DNA of 64,000 nt from Shewanella hafniensis (GCF_019655335.1 NZ_BPFD01000003.1:1-64000), one strand, 5' to 3'. Shown: positions 9,383 through 19,564, counted from the first letter of the stretch. Numbers and translations are program-made. The notes: generated by a model not told the origin, from the sequence alone.

Positions 9383-10186
9383 TTAACGCTTTAAACCTTC
9401 GTTCAATAATGGACGCATGATTTTAACTAATTCTGTGGTCACTTTAGGTGAACCTGCAACTATGTTACCAGAAATCAAATAGTTATGGTTGCCAGTGAAG
9501 TCGGTAACTGTACCGCCCGCTTCGCGGCAGATAAGATCACCAGCAGCGATATCCCATGGCTTTAAGCCGATTTCGAAGAAACCGTCTAAACGACCCGCAG
9601 CAACATAGGCTAAATCTAATGCGGCAGAACCTGCGCGACGTAGGTCAGCACATTGGCCGAACACTTCGCCGAAAATAGCCATATAAGTTTCAGTGTGTTG
9701 ACGGGCCTTGAATGGGAAGCCTGTACCAATCATTGTTGGGGCTAATTCATTCACGTTAGTCACACGCAGACGGAAATCATTGAGTTTTGCGCCTTTACCG
9801 CGGACGGCAGTAAAGAGTTCTTCACGGACAGGATCGTAAACAACGGCAACTTCAGTTTTACCTTTATGTTGCAGAGCGATAGAAATCGCGAAGTGGGGAA
9901 TGCCTCTAACAAAGTTGTTAGTGCCATCCAGAGGGTCAACTATCCAAACGTAGTCGCTATTCTCACCGCGGTTTTCGCCTTTCTCTTCACCCACGATAGT
10001 GTGATCAGGGTAAGATTTACGAATTTGGTAAGTAATAGTCGCTTCTGCTTCCTTGTCTACACTGGTAACAAAATCGTTGATACCTTTTGAACTGACTTCA
10101 ATACGGTCAAGTTCGGTATAGGCGCGCATAATATTTTGGCCGGCCGCGCGGGCAGCGCGTACAGCAATCGTCAGCATCGGATGCAT
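9383..10186 (-). CDS. suhB: Inositol monophosphatase family protein SuhB
   Basis: SuhB is a Mg-dependent inositol-1-phosphatase that in E. coli also joins the rRNA antitermination complex. The chosen start at 10186 gives MHPMLTIAVRAARAAGQ and 267 residues, the same start and length as E. coli SuhB, with AGGGG just upstream; an in-frame ATG 15 codons earlier lacks this support. Metal-binding motifs are visible: GEEKGE, WIVDPLDGTNNF and WDIAAGDLICREAGG. It is divergent from trmJ. Confidence 0.94.
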   Translation of the reverse strand: MHPMLTIAVRAARAAGQNIMRAYTELDRIEVSSKGINDFVTSVDKEAEATITYQIRKSYPDHTIVGEEKGENRGENSDYVWIVDPLDGTNNFVRGIPHFAISIALQHKGKTEVAVVYDPVREELFTAVRGKGAKLNDFRLRVTNVNELAPTMIGTGFPFKARQHTETYMAIFGEVFGQCADLRRAGSAALDLAYVAAGRLDGFFEIGLKPWDIAAGDLICREAGGTVTDFTGNHNYLISGNIVAGSPKVTTELVKIMRPLLNEGLKR

Positions 10187-10339
10187 TGCAATCCCCTGGA
10201 TGTTAAAGAACGTTAAAATAGCGGGCGGCATTATACTCGATTTGATAGTTATATCAAATACCGATTTTCATATAAGCATTCGGCAATGGCTGTGATAATA
10301 TTCGTCCCCAACGTTTTATGAATTAAATTAAGTTGTTTC

Positions 10340-11068
10340 ATGCTAAGTAATATTCGAGTGGTTTTAGTGGGGACTTCGCACCCCGGCAATATTGGTTCCA
10401 CTGCCAGAGCGATGAAGACTATGGGTCTGTCAAATCTGTACCTTGCAGAACCGCGTGTTGAACCCGATGGGCATTCCATTGCATTAGCCGCGGGTGCATC
10501 GGATATTCTGAAACATCTTGTGAAAGTGGATTCACTCGCTGAAGCGATTGCTGATTGCAGTCTCGTGATTGCAACCAGTGCGCGCAGCCGAACCTTAGAC
10601 TGGCCAATGTTAGAGCCAAGAGAAGCAGGGGTTAAATTAGCGACCGAGGCACTTAAAGGCCCCGTTGCCATAGTATTTGGCCGTGAGAACCACGGCTTAA
10701 GTAATGAAGAGTTGCAACAGTGTACTTATCATGTGGCGATTCCTGCGAATCCTGAATACAGCTCGCTCAACCTTGCGCAAGCCGTACAAATCATTTGTTA
10801 TGAAACCCGTGTTGCCCACCTCGCACAAAAAGAAGTGGCCGAAGAAGCGCTAACCGAGTATCCCTTGGCCGCCGATCAGGAACGTTTCTTTGCACACCTT
10901 GAGACGACGCTGTTATCAACCGGATTTATCATTAAGAATCATCCCGGACAAGTGATGATGAAACTGCGCCGCTTGTTTAGTCGTGCGCGGATTGAGAGTC
11001 AGGAGATGAATATCCTCAGGGGAATCTTGACCTCTATTGATAAAGTCACTGGTTCTAAAGATAAATAG
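10340..11068 (+). CDS. trmJ: tRNA (cytidine/uridine-32-2'-O)-methyltransferase TrmJ
   Basis: TrmJ methylates the 2'-OH of position 32 in the tRNA anticodon loop using S-adenosylmethionine. The 242-residue protein has the SPOUT fold signatures: [20 protein letters not shown] at the N-terminus, [24 protein letters not shown] and [18 protein letters not shown] forming the knotted cofactor site. The C-terminal dimerisation region is helical. It is followed after 54 bp by cysE, the same trmJ-cysE-isc order as in other gammaproteobacteria. Confidence 0.94.
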   Translation: MLSNIRVVLVGTSHPGNIGSTARAMKTMGLSNLYLAEPRVEPDGHSIALAAGASDILKHLVKVDSLAEAIADCSLVIATSARSRTLDWPMLEPREAGVKLATEALKGPVAIVFGRENHGLSNEELQQCTYHVAIPANPEYSSLNLAQAVQIICYETRVAHLAQKEVAEEALTEYPLAADQERFFAHLETTLLSTGFIIKNHPGQVMMKLRRLFSRARIESQEMNILRGILTSIDKVTGSKDK

Positions 11069-11122
11069 CCAAATCCTCATCATCAATAATCACCGTATAG
11101 AATGACTGCAAAGGGATAAACA

Positions 11123-11944
11123 ATGGGCGTGATAGCTAGGCTAAAAGAAGATATTGAATCTATATATCACCGTGATCCTGCTGCGCGCAGCGCGTTTGAG
11201 ATCTTGGTTAACTATCCGGGCATGCATGCCATTTGGTTGCATCGGATAAGCCATAAGTTATGGAAGCGTGATTGGCGTTTAACGGCTCGTTGTTTATCGA
11301 CTTTCTCCCGTTGGCTGACGGGCGTTGAAATCCATCCTGGTGCGACCATAGGTCATCGATTTTTTATCGACCATGGTATGGGGGTGGTGATTGGTGAAAC
11401 GGCTGAGATCGGTGATGATTGCACGCTTTATCATGGTGTCACGCTTGGCGGAACCACATGGCAAGCGGGTAAACGTCACCCGACGTTAGCCAATAACGTG
11501 GTGGTAGGCGCGGGAGCTAAAATCCTCGGTCCAATTACTATGCACGACGGTGCGCGTGTGGGGTCAAACTCAGTCGTAGTGAAAGATGTGCCAAAAGATA
11601 CCACAGTCGTGGGTATTCCTGGGCGTGTAGTAGCCACGCCGTCACCGCAATCGAAAGAGAAAACTGAACGCCGCAGCGCGATGGCAAAAAAATATGGCTT
11701 CGATGCGTACGCGGTATCACCGGATAATCCCGATCCTGTTGCCAATGCAATAGGGCAGATGCTCGATCACATGCATCTGATGGACTCGAAAGTTCAAGAG
11801 TTGTGTCAAGCCATTCAAGGGTTGGGGGGTAATGTCTGCACCGAAAAACTGCCAGAGCTGGATATGGGCGAGTTTAATGATGCAGAAAAAGCGGCAGCGG
11901 AAAAACGCCATAGTGCATTAGATGAGTTTGATCCGAGTATCTAA
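11123..11944 (+). CDS. cysE: Serine O-acetyltransferase CysE (short-N-terminus type)
   Basis: It acetylates L-serine with acetyl-CoA to give O-acetylserine, the precursor of cysteine. The short N-terminal helical domain and the left-handed beta-helix ([38 protein letters not shown]) are the EpsC/NifP-like form often found beside isc or nif genes rather than the long E. coli CysE. The 273 residues include a charged C-terminal extension (about 175-273) absent from minimal versions. Its place directly upstream of iscR suggests it feeds cysteine to IscS; that link is inferred. Confidence 0.9.
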   Translation: MGVIARLKEDIESIYHRDPAARSAFEILVNYPGMHAIWLHRISHKLWKRDWRLTARCLSTFSRWLTGVEIHPGATIGHRFFIDHGMGVVIGETAEIGDDCTLYHGVTLGGTTWQAGKRHPTLANNVVVGAGAKILGPITMHDGARVGSNSVVVKDVPKDTTVVGIPGRVVATPSPQSKEKTERRSAMAKKYGFDAYAVSPDNPDPVANAIGQMLDHMHLMDSKVQELCQAIQGLGGNVCTEKLPELDMGEFNDAEKAAAEKRHSALDEFDPSI

Positions 11945-12230
11945 GTTTCAAGAAATGGTTCAACGAAATGATTTAACTTAGTGGCCTTACTTGCTTAAGG
12001 GCTGACTCTCGCAAGGGTCTACTTTAGCATTTTACTTTAGCTTATCCTGTTGTAAAGGCGCATATTGCGACCAAACCTGAGTTTGATCGCGTTACAGTGC
12101 AGCGATGACTTTTATTGTGGGTTTATATCGTGCTAGAAGTCGATTAATTGGCGCTCTAGCATTGAATCTTAAGCTAGAAAAAGGTTAAATACCCCACCAA
12201 GATGAAAGGGTATTGGTTATTTGCACACTC
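11945..12230. other. Intergenic stretch between cysE and the isc regulatory region
   Basis: About 290 AT-rich bases without a supported gene. There is no clear terminator after cysE, so some read-through into isc is possible. The isc regulatory sites begin at 12231. Confidence 0.5.
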
Positions 12231-12284
12231 ATATACTTGAGTGTTTTAGTAGGTTTTAATACTTGACTGAATTACTCGGGTATG
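12231..12284 (+). promoter_or_regulatory. Two tandem IscR type-1-like sites over the iscR promoter
   Basis: Two copies of the pattern ATACTTGA-G/C-T...TTACTCGGGTATG-like occur: 12231-12257 (ATACTTGAGTGTTTTAGTAGG) is degenerate, and 12258-12284 (ATACTTGACTGAATTACTCGG, then GTATG) is very close to the E. coli IscR [2Fe-2S] type-1 operator. The second overlaps a TTGACT -35 hexamer (12263-12268); a -10 lies near 12287-12294. Binding here would repress the operon when iron-sulfur supply is adequate, as in E. coli. Confidence 0.8.
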
Positions 12285-12322
12285 TTGAAATAATGCATAC
12301 CTGTTCGGGAGCTATGGTAGTT

Positions 12323-12784
12323 ATGAAACTTACATCAAAAGGTCGTTATGCAGTAACCGCTATGCTAGATGTGGCAATCCACTCAGCATCGGGACCAGTT
12401 CCCTTAGCGGACATCTCTGAAAGACAAGGGATTTCGCTTTCCTATCTGGAACAACTCTTCGCTAAGCTAAGAAAACACGGCTTAGTTGCCAGTGTACGTG
12501 GACCGGGCGGTGGTTATCGCTTAGGCCTAGAAGCCAATGATATTTCAGTCGGCATGGTTGTCCATGCTGTAGACGAGTCTGTCGATGCGACTCGTTGCCA
12601 AGGACTTGGCAATTGTCAGAGTGGAACTCGCTGCTTAACCCATTCACTTTGGGGCGATTTAAGCAAACAAATTTCAGATTTTTTAGATGGTATCAGTCTT
12701 GCTGGCTTGATGCAGAAACGAGATGTGCAATTTATCTCGCTTAAGCAAGACACTATGCAAAAGGAACAAAGAGTCAGTTTATAA
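12323..12784 (+). CDS. iscR: Iron-sulfur cluster regulator IscR
   Basis: Rrf2-family regulator that senses iron-sulfur status through a [2Fe-2S] cluster. The start at 12323 ([18 protein letters not shown]) is preceded by GGAG and matches the family N-terminus; earlier in-frame ATGs would overlap the operator region. With this start the cluster ligands are Cys92, Cys98, Cys104 and His107, the same numbering as E. coli. The winged-helix HTH spans about 1-65 ([19 protein letters not shown] recognition region). Product is 153 residues. First gene of the isc operon. Confidence 0.95.
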   Translation: MKLTSKGRYAVTAMLDVAIHSASGPVPLADISERQGISLSYLEQLFAKLRKHGLVASVRGPGGGYRLGLEANDISVGMVVHAVDESVDATRCQGLGNCQSGTRCLTHSLWGDLSKQISDFLDGISLAGLMQKRDVQFISLKQDTMQKEQRVSL

Positions 12785-12863
12785 CGGCCTTTGTTATATA
12801 TAAAAATAATTTTTGTACGTTGTATGTAGCCTCTACCAGAGACTGCTCAGTACGGAGTGTGTT

Positions 12864-14078
12864 ATGAAGCTTCCTATCTATTTAGATTACGCCGCCACCA
12901 CGCCTGTTGATCCAAGAGTCGCGGAAAAGATGTTCCAATGTATGACAATGGACGGCATCTTTGGTAATCCGGCATCACGTTCACACCGCTACGGCTGGCA
13001 AGCTGAAGAAGCGGTAGATATTGCTCGCAATCAAATTGCTGAGTTAATTAACGCCGATCACCGTGAAATTGTGTTTACTTCTGGTGCAACTGAATCAAAC
13101 AATCTTGCGATCAAAGGTGTTGCTCATTTCTATCATAAGAAAGGCAAGCACATCATCACCAGTAAGACTGAACATAAAGCGGTTCTCGATACTTGTCGCC
13201 AATTAGAGCGCGAAGGTTTCGAAGTGACTTATTTAGAGCCTGCGGCAAACGGCATCATTCCGATGGAACGTTTAGAAGCGGCAATGCGTGACGACACTAT
13301 CCTTGTCAGCATCATGCACGTCAACAACGAAATCGGTGTGATCCATGATATCGATGCAATCGGTGAGCTATGTCGTTCAAAAGGCATTATTTTCCACATG
13401 GATGCAGCGCAAAGTGCGGGCAAAGTGCCTATCGATGTGCAAGCCACTAAAGTGGATTTGGTTTCGATTTCTGGCCATAAAATGTATGGACCTAAAGGTA
13501 TCGGTGCCCTGTATGTTCGCCGTAAGCCACGCATTCGCTTAGAAGCGCAAATGCACGGTGGTGGTCATGAGCGCGGTATGCGTAGCGGTACGTTACCAAC
13601 GCACCAAATCGTAGGTTTAGGTGAAGCGGCTGCAATCGCAAAAGCGGAAATGGCCTCTGATGACGCCCGTATCGGTGCATTACGTGACAAATTATGGAAT
13701 GGCATCAAGCACATTGAAGAAACCTATATCAATGGTGATGCGATTGACCGTGTTAGTGGTAGCCTCAACGTCAGCTTCAACTATGTTGAAGGCGAGTCGT
13801 TAATGATGGCACTGAAAGATTTAGCGGTTTCATCGGGTTCGGCTTGTACTTCAGCCAGCCTAGAGCCTAGCTACGTATTACGTGCACTTGGCTTAAATGA
13901 TGAAATGGCACATAGCTCGATTCGTTTCTCTATCGGCCGTTTCACCACCGAAGAAGAAATCGATCACGCTATCGAAGTAATTACTCAATCTATTGATAAA
14001 TTAAGAGAAATGTCTCCTTTGTGGGAAATGTTTAAAGATGGGATCGACCTGAACCAAGTTCAATGGGCACATCATTAA
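12864..14078 (+). CDS. iscS: Cysteine desulfurase IscS
   Basis: PLP enzyme that takes sulfur from cysteine and passes it to IscU and other acceptors. The start at 12864 behind ACGGAG gives 404 residues, equal to E. coli IscS; the longer frame from 12813 is not supported. The PLP lysine is Lys206 in SISGHKMYG and the sulfur-carrying residue is Cys328 in [10 protein letters not shown]. The C-terminus LNQVQWAHH is typical of the group-I enzymes that dock IscU. Confidence 0.98.
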   Translation: MKLPIYLDYAATTPVDPRVAEKMFQCMTMDGIFGNPASRSHRYGWQAEEAVDIARNQIAELINADHREIVFTSGATESNNLAIKGVAHFYHKKGKHIITSKTEHKAVLDTCRQLEREGFEVTYLEPAANGIIPMERLEAAMRDDTILVSIMHVNNEIGVIHDIDAIGELCRSKGIIFHMDAAQSAGKVPIDVQATKVDLVSISGHKMYGPKGIGALYVRRKPRIRLEAQMHGGGHERGMRSGTLPTHQIVGLGEAAAIAKAEMASDDARIGALRDKLWNGIKHIEETYINGDAIDRVSGSLNVSFNYVEGESLMMALKDLAVSSGSACTSASLEPSYVLRALGLNDEMAHSSIRFSIGRFTTEEEIDHAIEVITQSIDKLREMSPLWEMFKDGIDLNQVQWAHH

Positions 14079-14115
14079 TTCTGACCTTTACAATAGATAA
14101 TTTTGGAGCAGTACC

Positions 14116-14499
14116 ATGGCTTACAGTGAAAAAGTGATAGATCATTATGAGAACCCACGTAACGTTGGTTCTTTTGATAAAAACGATCCTTCGGTCGTGA
14201 CCGGTATGGTAGGCGCGCCTGCTTGCGGTGACGTAATGAAACTTCAGTTGAAAATTGGTGCTGATGGCATCATTGAAGACGCTAAGTTTAAAACCTACGG
14301 TTGTGGTAGCGCGATTGCATCTAGCTCACTGGTAACTGAGTGGGTTAAAGGCAAAACTATCGAACAAGCTGCGGCGATTAAGAACACAGATATCGCTGAA
14401 GAATTGGCATTGCCACCGGTGAAAATCCACTGTTCAATTTTGGCTGAAGATGCCATTAAAGCTGCTATCGACGAGTACAAATCGAAACAAGCTAAGTAA
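14116..14499 (+). CDS. iscU: Iron-sulfur scaffold IscU
   Basis: Assembles [2Fe-2S] clusters from IscS sulfur and iron, then hands them on with HscA/HscB. 127 residues; ligands Cys37 (GAPACGD), Cys63 (YGCGSAI), His105 and Cys106 (VKIHCS) are present, as is the LPPVK motif (99-103) recognised by HscA. Start is preceded by TTTTGGAGCAG. 37 bp after iscS and 14 bp before iscA. Confidence 0.98.
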   Translation: MAYSEKVIDHYENPRNVGSFDKNDPSVVTGMVGAPACGDVMKLQLKIGADGIIEDAKFKTYGCGSAIASSSLVTEWVKGKTIEQAAAIKNTDIAEELALPPVKIHCSILAEDAIKAAIDEYKSKQAK

Positions 14500-14513
14500 C
14501 ATCTGGAGTTAAG

Positions 14514-14837
14514 ATGGCGATTACAATGACCCCAGCGGCAGCCGATCGTGTCAGATCTTTCTTAGTCAACCGAGGCAAAGGCGTAGGCCTGCGTCTCGGC
14601 TTAAGAACATCAGGCTGTTCTGGTATGGCTTATGTACTTGAGTTCGTTGATTCTTTAAATGATGATGATGAAGTGTTTGATATCGATGATGTGAAAATTA
14701 TCATCGATGCTAAAAGCCTCATCTATCTTCAAGGGATCGAGCTGGATTTTGTTAAAGAAGGGCTGAATGAAGGCTTCCAATTTAATAATCCTAACGCAAA
14801 AGGTGAGTGTGGTTGCGGTGAGAGTTTCACTGTTTAA
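14514..14837 (+). CDS. iscA: A-type iron-sulfur carrier IscA
   Basis: 107 residues of the HesB/IscA family, which carries iron or clusters to target proteins. The three ligands are Cys35 (TSGCSGMAY), Cys99 and Cys101 (GECGCGESF). An acidic stretch [15 protein letters not shown] lies near residues 56-65. It follows iscU by 14 bp with GGAG before the start. Confidence 0.97.
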   Translation: MAITMTPAAADRVRSFLVNRGKGVGLRLGLRTSGCSGMAYVLEFVDSLNDDDEVFDIDDVKIIIDAKSLIYLQGIELDFVKEGLNEGFQFNNPNAKGECGCGESFTV

Positions 14838-14853
14838 CCGCTAAAGTTGACGC

Positions 14854-15378
14854 ATGAATTATTTCGAGCTGTTTAAATTTTCCCCTGCCTTCGATATTGA
14901 TACCGCCTTACTTGCAGAACGCTACCGCGAACTGCAACGGGCGGTTCATCCCGATAAATTTGCCAATGATACTGAGCAGCAGAAATTGTTGTCGGTGCAG
15001 CGCACGGCGCAAGTCAATGATGGTTTTCAAACCTTAAAAGATCCCATTCGCCGCGCTGAGCATATGTTGTCGCTGCGTGGCATTGAATTAAGCCATGAAA
15101 CCACCACAGTGAAAGATACTGGCTTCTTGATGCAGCAAATGGAATGGCGCGAGGCGTTGGAAGACATACGCGATAGTGCCGATCCTCAAGCGAGTATTGA
15201 CGAGCTATATCAATCTTTTGCGCAGTACCGCGCGCAACTCACTCAGCAATTGACTCAACTGTTAACCAGTGAGCAGGCTGAAGATGCATTGTTAGCGGCG
15301 GATCAAGTTCGCAAACTCAAATTTATGGCAAAATTACACGACGAGTTGACCAGAGTCGAAGACGCTCTGTTAGATTGA
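14854..15378 (+). CDS. hscB: Co-chaperone HscB (J-domain)
   Basis: Brings IscU to HscA and stimulates its ATPase. 174 residues: an N-terminal J domain with the HPD motif at 32-34 (RAVHPDKF) and a C-terminal three-helix bundle that binds IscU. 16 bp after iscA; 67 bp before hscA. The HPD and downstream [18 protein letters not shown] region match the family. Confidence 0.96.
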   Translation: MNYFELFKFSPAFDIDTALLAERYRELQRAVHPDKFANDTEQQKLLSVQRTAQVNDGFQTLKDPIRRAEHMLSLRGIELSHETTTVKDTGFLMQQMEWREALEDIRDSADPQASIDELYQSFAQYRAQLTQQLTQLLTSEQAEDALLAADQVRKLKFMAKLHDELTRVEDALLD

Positions 15379-15445
15379 TTTTCCGTGTTTATGTTACTTT
15401 GCTGACTCAAGCACGCTTGGGTTGGCATTACTAAGTTGGATATAT

Positions 15446-17308
15446 ATGGCCCTTTTGCAGATAGCTGAGCCCGGTCAAAGTGCCGCGCCGCACCAACATA
15501 GACTTGCCGTTGGCATAGATTTAGGTACGACCAATTCTTTGGTGGCGGCTGTTCGAAGTGGCGAGACGGCAACCCTGCCGGACGAACTTGGACAGCATTC
15601 ATTACCTTCTATCGTGCGTTATACCCAAGATTCAGTCGAAGTCGGCGCCCTTGCGGCGTTGAGTTCGGCGCAGGATCCGCAAAACACGATCGTTTCGGTT
15701 AAGCGTTTTATGGGCCGCAGTCTGGCTGATATCAAAGCCGGTGAGCAATCATTCCCCTACGAGTTTGCTGAAAGCGAAAACGGTTTACCTTTATTTGTGA
15801 CGCCCCAAGGCGAAGTGAATCCCGTGCAAGTGTCTGCGGAGATTTTACGTCCGCTGATCGCCCGTGCTGAAAAAACCTTAGGCGGCGAACTGCAAGGTGT
15901 GGTGATAACCGTACCTGCGTATTTCGACGATGCCCAGCGCCAAGGCACGAAAGATGCCGCAGCTTTGCTGGGTGTTAAAGTGCTACGTTTGTTGAATGAA
16001 CCGACGGCTGCTGCGATTGCCTATGGCTTAGACTCTAAGCAAGAGGGTGTGATTGCCATCTATGACTTAGGCGGCGGCACCTTCGATATTTCTATTTTGC
16101 GCTTGAATCGCGGTGTATTCGAGGTGCTTGCTACGGGTGGTGATTCAGCGCTTGGCGGTGATGATTTTGACCATTTATTGCAAGCACATATGCAACAAGT
16201 GTGGCAGCTTAGTGACATCGACTCACAATTAAGCCGTCAGTTGCTGATTGAATCGCGTCGAGTCAAAGAAGCCTTAACGGATGCTGTAGAAACTGAAGCG
16301 AAAGTGATCCTTGCCGATGGGACTGAACTGACGCAAATCGTTACTAAAGCTGAATTTGATGCCATGATTGCGGCGTTGGTTAAGAAGACCATTGCCAGCT
16401 GTCGCCGTACCCTGCGTGATGCGGGCGTGACAACGGATGAAGTGCTTGAAACTGTGATGGTTGGCGGTTCAACGCGCGTGCCATTAGTGCGTGAACAGGT
16501 CGAAGCTTTCTTCGGCAAACCACCGCTGACATCTATCGATCCCGATCGAGTTGTCGCCATTGGCGCGGCCATTCAAGCCGACATTTTAGTGGGTAACAAA
16601 CCTGAATCGGATTTGTTATTGCTCGATGTGATCCCTTTGTCATTAGGCATAGAGACCATGGGCGGCTTAGTGGAAAAAGTGGTATCGCGTAATACCACGA
16701 TTCCGGTCGCGCGAGCACAGGAATTTACCACCTTTAAAGACGGTCAAACGGCCATGGCATTCCATGTGGTGCAGGGCGAGCGTGAGCTGGTTGACGATTG
16801 TCGCTCACTGGCGCGTTTTACTTTAAAAGGTATTCCGCCGTTAGCCGCTGGCGCTGCGCACATTCGGGTGACATTCCAAGTGGATGCCGATGGTTTACTT
16901 AGCGTGACCGCGATGGAGAAATCCACCGGCGTGCAGTCAAGTATTCAAGTTAAGCCATCATTTGGTTTATCGGATACTGAAATTGCCACTATGCTGAAAG
17001 ATTCGATGAAGTATGCCAAAGACGATATCACTCGTCGTATGCTGGCCGAACAGCAAGTGGAGGCGGCGAGGGTACTCGAGTCTTTACATGCCGCGTTAGC
17101 GAAAGATCGCGACTTGCTGAATGCCGATGAGCGTGGGCAAATTGACGCCATCATGGCCAATGTGGCGCAAGTGGCCGCGGGTGATGATGCCGATGCAATT
17201 AAACTCGCGATTGAAAAACTGGATGAGCAAACCCAAGATTTTGCTGCCAGACGTATGGACAATTCTATTCGAGTGGCATTTAAAGGCCAGTCGATCGACA
17301 ACATATAG
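15446..17308 (+). CDS. hscA: Hsp70-class chaperone HscA
   Basis: Specialised Hsp70 that drives cluster release from IscU. The start at 15446 gives [19 protein letters not shown], the E. coli-like N-terminus, and 620 residues; an upstream TTG in the same frame (15422) is not supported. Nucleotide-binding domain signatures: [27 protein letters not shown] and [16 protein letters not shown]. The substrate-binding domain follows from about residue 385. Ends 8 bp before fdx. Confidence 0.96.
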   Translation: MALLQIAEPGQSAAPHQHRLAVGIDLGTTNSLVAAVRSGETATLPDELGQHSLPSIVRYTQDSVEVGALAALSSAQDPQNTIVSVKRFMGRSLADIKAGEQSFPYEFAESENGLPLFVTPQGEVNPVQVSAEILRPLIARAEKTLGGELQGVVITVPAYFDDAQRQGTKDAAALLGVKVLRLLNEPTAAAIAYGLDSKQEGVIAIYDLGGGTFDISILRLNRGVFEVLATGGDSALGGDDFDHLLQAHMQQVWQLSDIDSQLSRQLLIESRRVKEALTDAVETEAKVILADGTELTQIVTKAEFDAMIAALVKKTIASCRRTLRDAGVTTDEVLETVMVGGSTRVPLVREQVEAFFGKPPLTSIDPDRVVAIGAAIQADILVGNKPESDLLLLDVIPLSLGIETMGGLVEKVVSRNTTIPVARAQEFTTFKDGQTAMAFHVVQGERELVDDCRSLARFTLKGIPPLAAGAAHIRVTFQVDADGLLSVTAMEKSTGVQSSIQVKPSFGLSDTEIATMLKDSMKYAKDDITRRMLAEQQVEAARVLESLHAALAKDRDLLNADERGQIDAIMANVAQVAAGDDADAIKLAIEKLDEQTQDFAARRMDNSIRVAFKGQSIDNI

Positions 17309-17316
17309 GTGATGTA

Positions 17317-17655
17317 ATGCCCCAATTAGTCTTTCTTCCCCATGCCGAGTTGTGCCCAGATGGCGCAGTGCTTGAGGCGAATGTTGGTGAGACCATTCTT
17401 GATGTTGCGCTGCGTAATGGCATCAATATCGAGCATGCCTGTGAAAAGTCCTGTGCTTGCACCACGTGTCACTGTATTGTGCGTGAAGGCTTTAATGATC
17501 TTGAGCCAAGTGATGAGCTGGAAGATGACATGTTAGACAAAGCTTGGGGACTTGAGCCCGAAAGCCGTCTATCTTGTCAGGCGAAAGTGGTCGACACTGA
17601 CATGGTGATTGAGATCCCTAAATACACGGTTAACATGGTCAGCGAAGGCAATTAA
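17317..17655 (+). CDS. fdx: [2Fe-2S] ferredoxin of the ISC system
   Basis: Electron donor for cluster assembly. 112 residues of the adrenodoxin-type family; cluster ligands Cys42, Cys48, Cys51 and Cys87, plus the conserved extra Cys46, in HACEKSCACTTCHC and RLSCQAK. Start follows AGGTGATGTA. A terminator lies directly downstream at 17675-17701. Confidence 0.97.
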   Translation: MPQLVFLPHAELCPDGAVLEANVGETILDVALRNGINIEHACEKSCACTTCHCIVREGFNDLEPSDELEDDMLDKAWGLEPESRLSCQAKVVDTDMVIEIPKYTVNMVSEGN

Positions 17656-17674
17656 TGCTGCCGCGATAATTGTT

Positions 17675-17702
17675 AAAACCAGTCCATGTGACTGGTTTTT
17701 TG
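17675..17702 (+). terminator. Rho-independent terminator after fdx
   Basis: Stem AAAACCAGT (17675-17683) / ACTGGTTTT (17691-17699) with T-run to 17701. It ends the iscR-fdx transcript before rimK. Confidence 0.85.
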
Positions 17703-17812
17703 CTTTTGGCGTTGAGCATTTGTGCAACTAATCTTGTCTATGCCTCTAGTTGTTTGATTTATCCCTGCGCAGGCGTATTATGCGCTCAAAATTAATGGTT
17801 GCCGGAGACCAA

Positions 17813-18718
17813 ATGAGAATAGCGATCTTATCGCAAGGGCCTGAGCTATATTCAACGAAGCGACTCGTTGAAGCGGCGCAATTACGTGGTCATGAAGTAC
17901 ACGTAATTAATCCCCTTGAATGTTATATGAATATCAACATGCGGCAATCGAGTATCCACATTGGTGGGCGAGAGTTACCCGCATTTGATGCCGTGATCCC
18001 CCGTATTGGGGCGTCGATTACCTTTTATGGCTCGGCAGTGTTGCGCCAATTTGAGATGATGGGCGTCTATGCTTTAAATGATTCTGTAGGGATCTCGCGC
18101 TCACGTGACAAATTGCGTTCTATGCAGCTGATGTCACGCCGCGGTATTGGTTTGCCTATTACCGGTTTTGCCAATAAACCGAGTGATATTCCCGACTTAA
18201 TTGATATGGTGGGTGGCGCGCCTCTGGTGATTAAATTACTCGAAGGCACCCAAGGTATTGGCGTGGTATTAGCCGAGACCCGTAAAGCGGCTGAGAGCGT
18301 GATTGAAGCCTTTATGGGCCTTAAAGCCAACATTATGGTGCAGGAATATATCAAAGAGGCTAATGGCGCAGATATTCGCTGCTTTGTGCTCGGCGATAAA
18401 GTGATCGCTGCCATGAAGCGCCAAGCTATGCCCGGAGAGTTCCGCTCTAACTTGCACCGTGGTGGCACGGCAAGTTTAGTCAAATTAACCCCAGAGGAAC
18501 GCTCAGTCGCCATTCGTGCGGCTAAGACTATGGGGCTTAATGTGGCTGGTGTTGACTTGCTACGCTCAAACCACGGTCCTGTGATCATGGAAGTGAACTC
18601 CTCACCCGGTCTTGAAGGAATTGAAGGCGCCACCACGAAAGATGTGGCGGGTGCTATTATTGATTTTGTTGAAAAAAATGCGATAAAAGTAAAAAAGGTG
18701 ACGCAAGCACAGGGTTAA
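17813..18718 (+). CDS. rimK: Ribosomal protein S6 glutamate ligase RimK
   Basis: ATP-grasp ligase that adds glutamates to the C-terminus of ribosomal protein S6. The start at 17813 ([18 protein letters not shown]) behind CCGGAGACC gives 301 residues (E. coli 300); longer in-frame starts upstream are not needed. ATP-grasp elements: [46 protein letters not shown] and [15 protein letters not shown]. It is placed between fdx and iscX, outside the core ISC functions. Confidence 0.92.
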   Translation: MRIAILSQGPELYSTKRLVEAAQLRGHEVHVINPLECYMNINMRQSSIHIGGRELPAFDAVIPRIGASITFYGSAVLRQFEMMGVYALNDSVGISRSRDKLRSMQLMSRRGIGLPITGFANKPSDIPDLIDMVGGAPLVIKLLEGTQGIGVVLAETRKAAESVIEAFMGLKANIMVQEYIKEANGADIRCFVLGDKVIAAMKRQAMPGEFRSNLHRGGTASLVKLTPEERSVAIRAAKTMGLNVAGVDLLRSNHGPVIMEVNSSPGLEGIEGATTKDVAGAIIDFVEKNAIKVKKVTQAQG

Positions 18719-18831
18719 TGCTCTTGCTGTCGAGTATTGACTGCGGAATATCAACACTTGATTCACCTCCTTATGGGTAACGCCGTTTAGCAAGAACTTA
18801 CCCATTAAAGCGAACTGAATAGGGGCAAACG

Positions 18832-19029
18832 ATGACATTAACTTGGATAGATTCGTTAGATATTGCGTTGGAATTACTCGAAGCACACCCAGAAGTGAAT
18901 CCCACCCAGCTGCATTTCACCCAATTGTATGAGTGGGTGTTAGCCTTGGATGATTTTGCCGATGATCCTAAGCACTGTAATGAAAAAATACTGGAAGCGA
19001 TCCAGCAGTGTTGGATTGAGGAAAAGTAG
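18832..19029 (+). CDS. iscX: ISC accessory protein IscX
   Basis: 65-residue acidic protein that binds IscS and is thought to modulate cluster assembly or iron delivery. It keeps the family pattern L-x-W-x-D-S near the start, then D-F-A-D-D-P and NEKILEAIQQCWIEE at the end. SD AGGGG is 9 bases before the ATG. In E. coli iscX directly follows fdx; here rimK and a terminator intervene, so it is expressed separately or through rimK. Confidence 0.9.
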   Translation: MTLTWIDSLDIALELLEAHPEVNPTQLHFTQLYEWVLALDDFADDPKHCNEKILEAIQQCWIEEK

Positions 19030-19090
19030 TGAGCACAGTGGCGATACGGTTTTTTATGTGAGGCATCTTGTCCTTTTGACGTTTAACTAA

Positions 19091-19155
19091 GGTGATTTAC
19101 CTCACGTATTTGCAGTGGCGCAGAGAATATTTGGCGAGAGTTTGATCACAGTCAA
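19091..19155 (+). promoter_or_regulatory. CRP-like and FNR-like boxes upstream of the 55-residue protein
   Basis: GTGA-N6-TCAC at 19092-19105 fits the CRP core, and TTGAT-CACA-GTCAA at 19142-19155 matches the FNR (EtrA) consensus at 9 of 10 fixed positions. Their centres are 50 bp apart. A TATATT -10-like hexamer lies at 19187-19192. Confidence 0.6.
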
Positions 19156-19246
19156 GTTCATTTTAAGCGGATATCGTACCTTGCTGTATATTGGTTAAGG
19201 CATTTAAATGGCTTAACTTTGTTATCGCAACTGCAAGGATGTTCAC

Positions 19247-19414
19247 ATGAAACTTTTGCTTGTATTGTTATGTATGCTTGTCCCTTCAATGGCTTGGGCT
19301 CATCCAGGACATGGCGGTGTCGGTTTATTCCATCACTTGTTAGATCTTGCTCCCGCAATCATTTTAGTCGCTTTGATTGCTTGGGCAGGTATTTGGGCTA
19401 AAAATAGAAAATAA
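19247..19414 (+). CDS. Small exported His-rich single-pass membrane protein, 55 residues
   Basis: ATG at 19247 with AAGGA 7 bases upstream encodes 55 residues. A signal peptide (LLLVLLCMLVPSMAWA) ends at an AWA|H site, then HPGHGGVGLFHH, then one hydrophobic segment (LAPAIILVALIAWAGIWA) and a basic tail KNRK, so the mature protein would have a short His-rich periplasmic head and one membrane span. The HPGH start resembles the mature N-terminus of HupE/UreJ metal permeases, but the rest of that family is absent. It has its own promoter boxes and terminator. I do not recognise a named family; metal binding or an oxidase-related role is a guess. Confidence 0.75.
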   Translation: MKLLLVLLCMLVPSMAWAHPGHGGVGLFHHLLDLAPAIILVALIAWAGIWAKNRK

Positions 19415-19438
19415 TCCCATTTTTTAATGAGTTAATGA

Positions 19439-19475
19439 ACCCTGCTGATGATTTATCTTCCTAGCGGGGTCTTTT
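19439..19475 (+). terminator. Terminator after the 55-residue membrane protein
   Basis: Stem ACCCTGCT (19439-19446) / AGCGGGGT (19463-19470) with one wobble, followed by CTTTT. Confidence 0.7.
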
Positions 19476-19564
19476 GCGTGATCAAGCTGATTACGAATAA
19501 AGCGAATGTGCGCAATATCTCAGACTTATTTGCTATAAAGATAGGATTTAGCTTTTAAATTTCG

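Noticed and set aside
18067..18636. 189-codon antisense frame inside rimK
   Set aside because: It is complementary to a gene with intact ATP-grasp motifs; such long shadows are common and it shows no family match.
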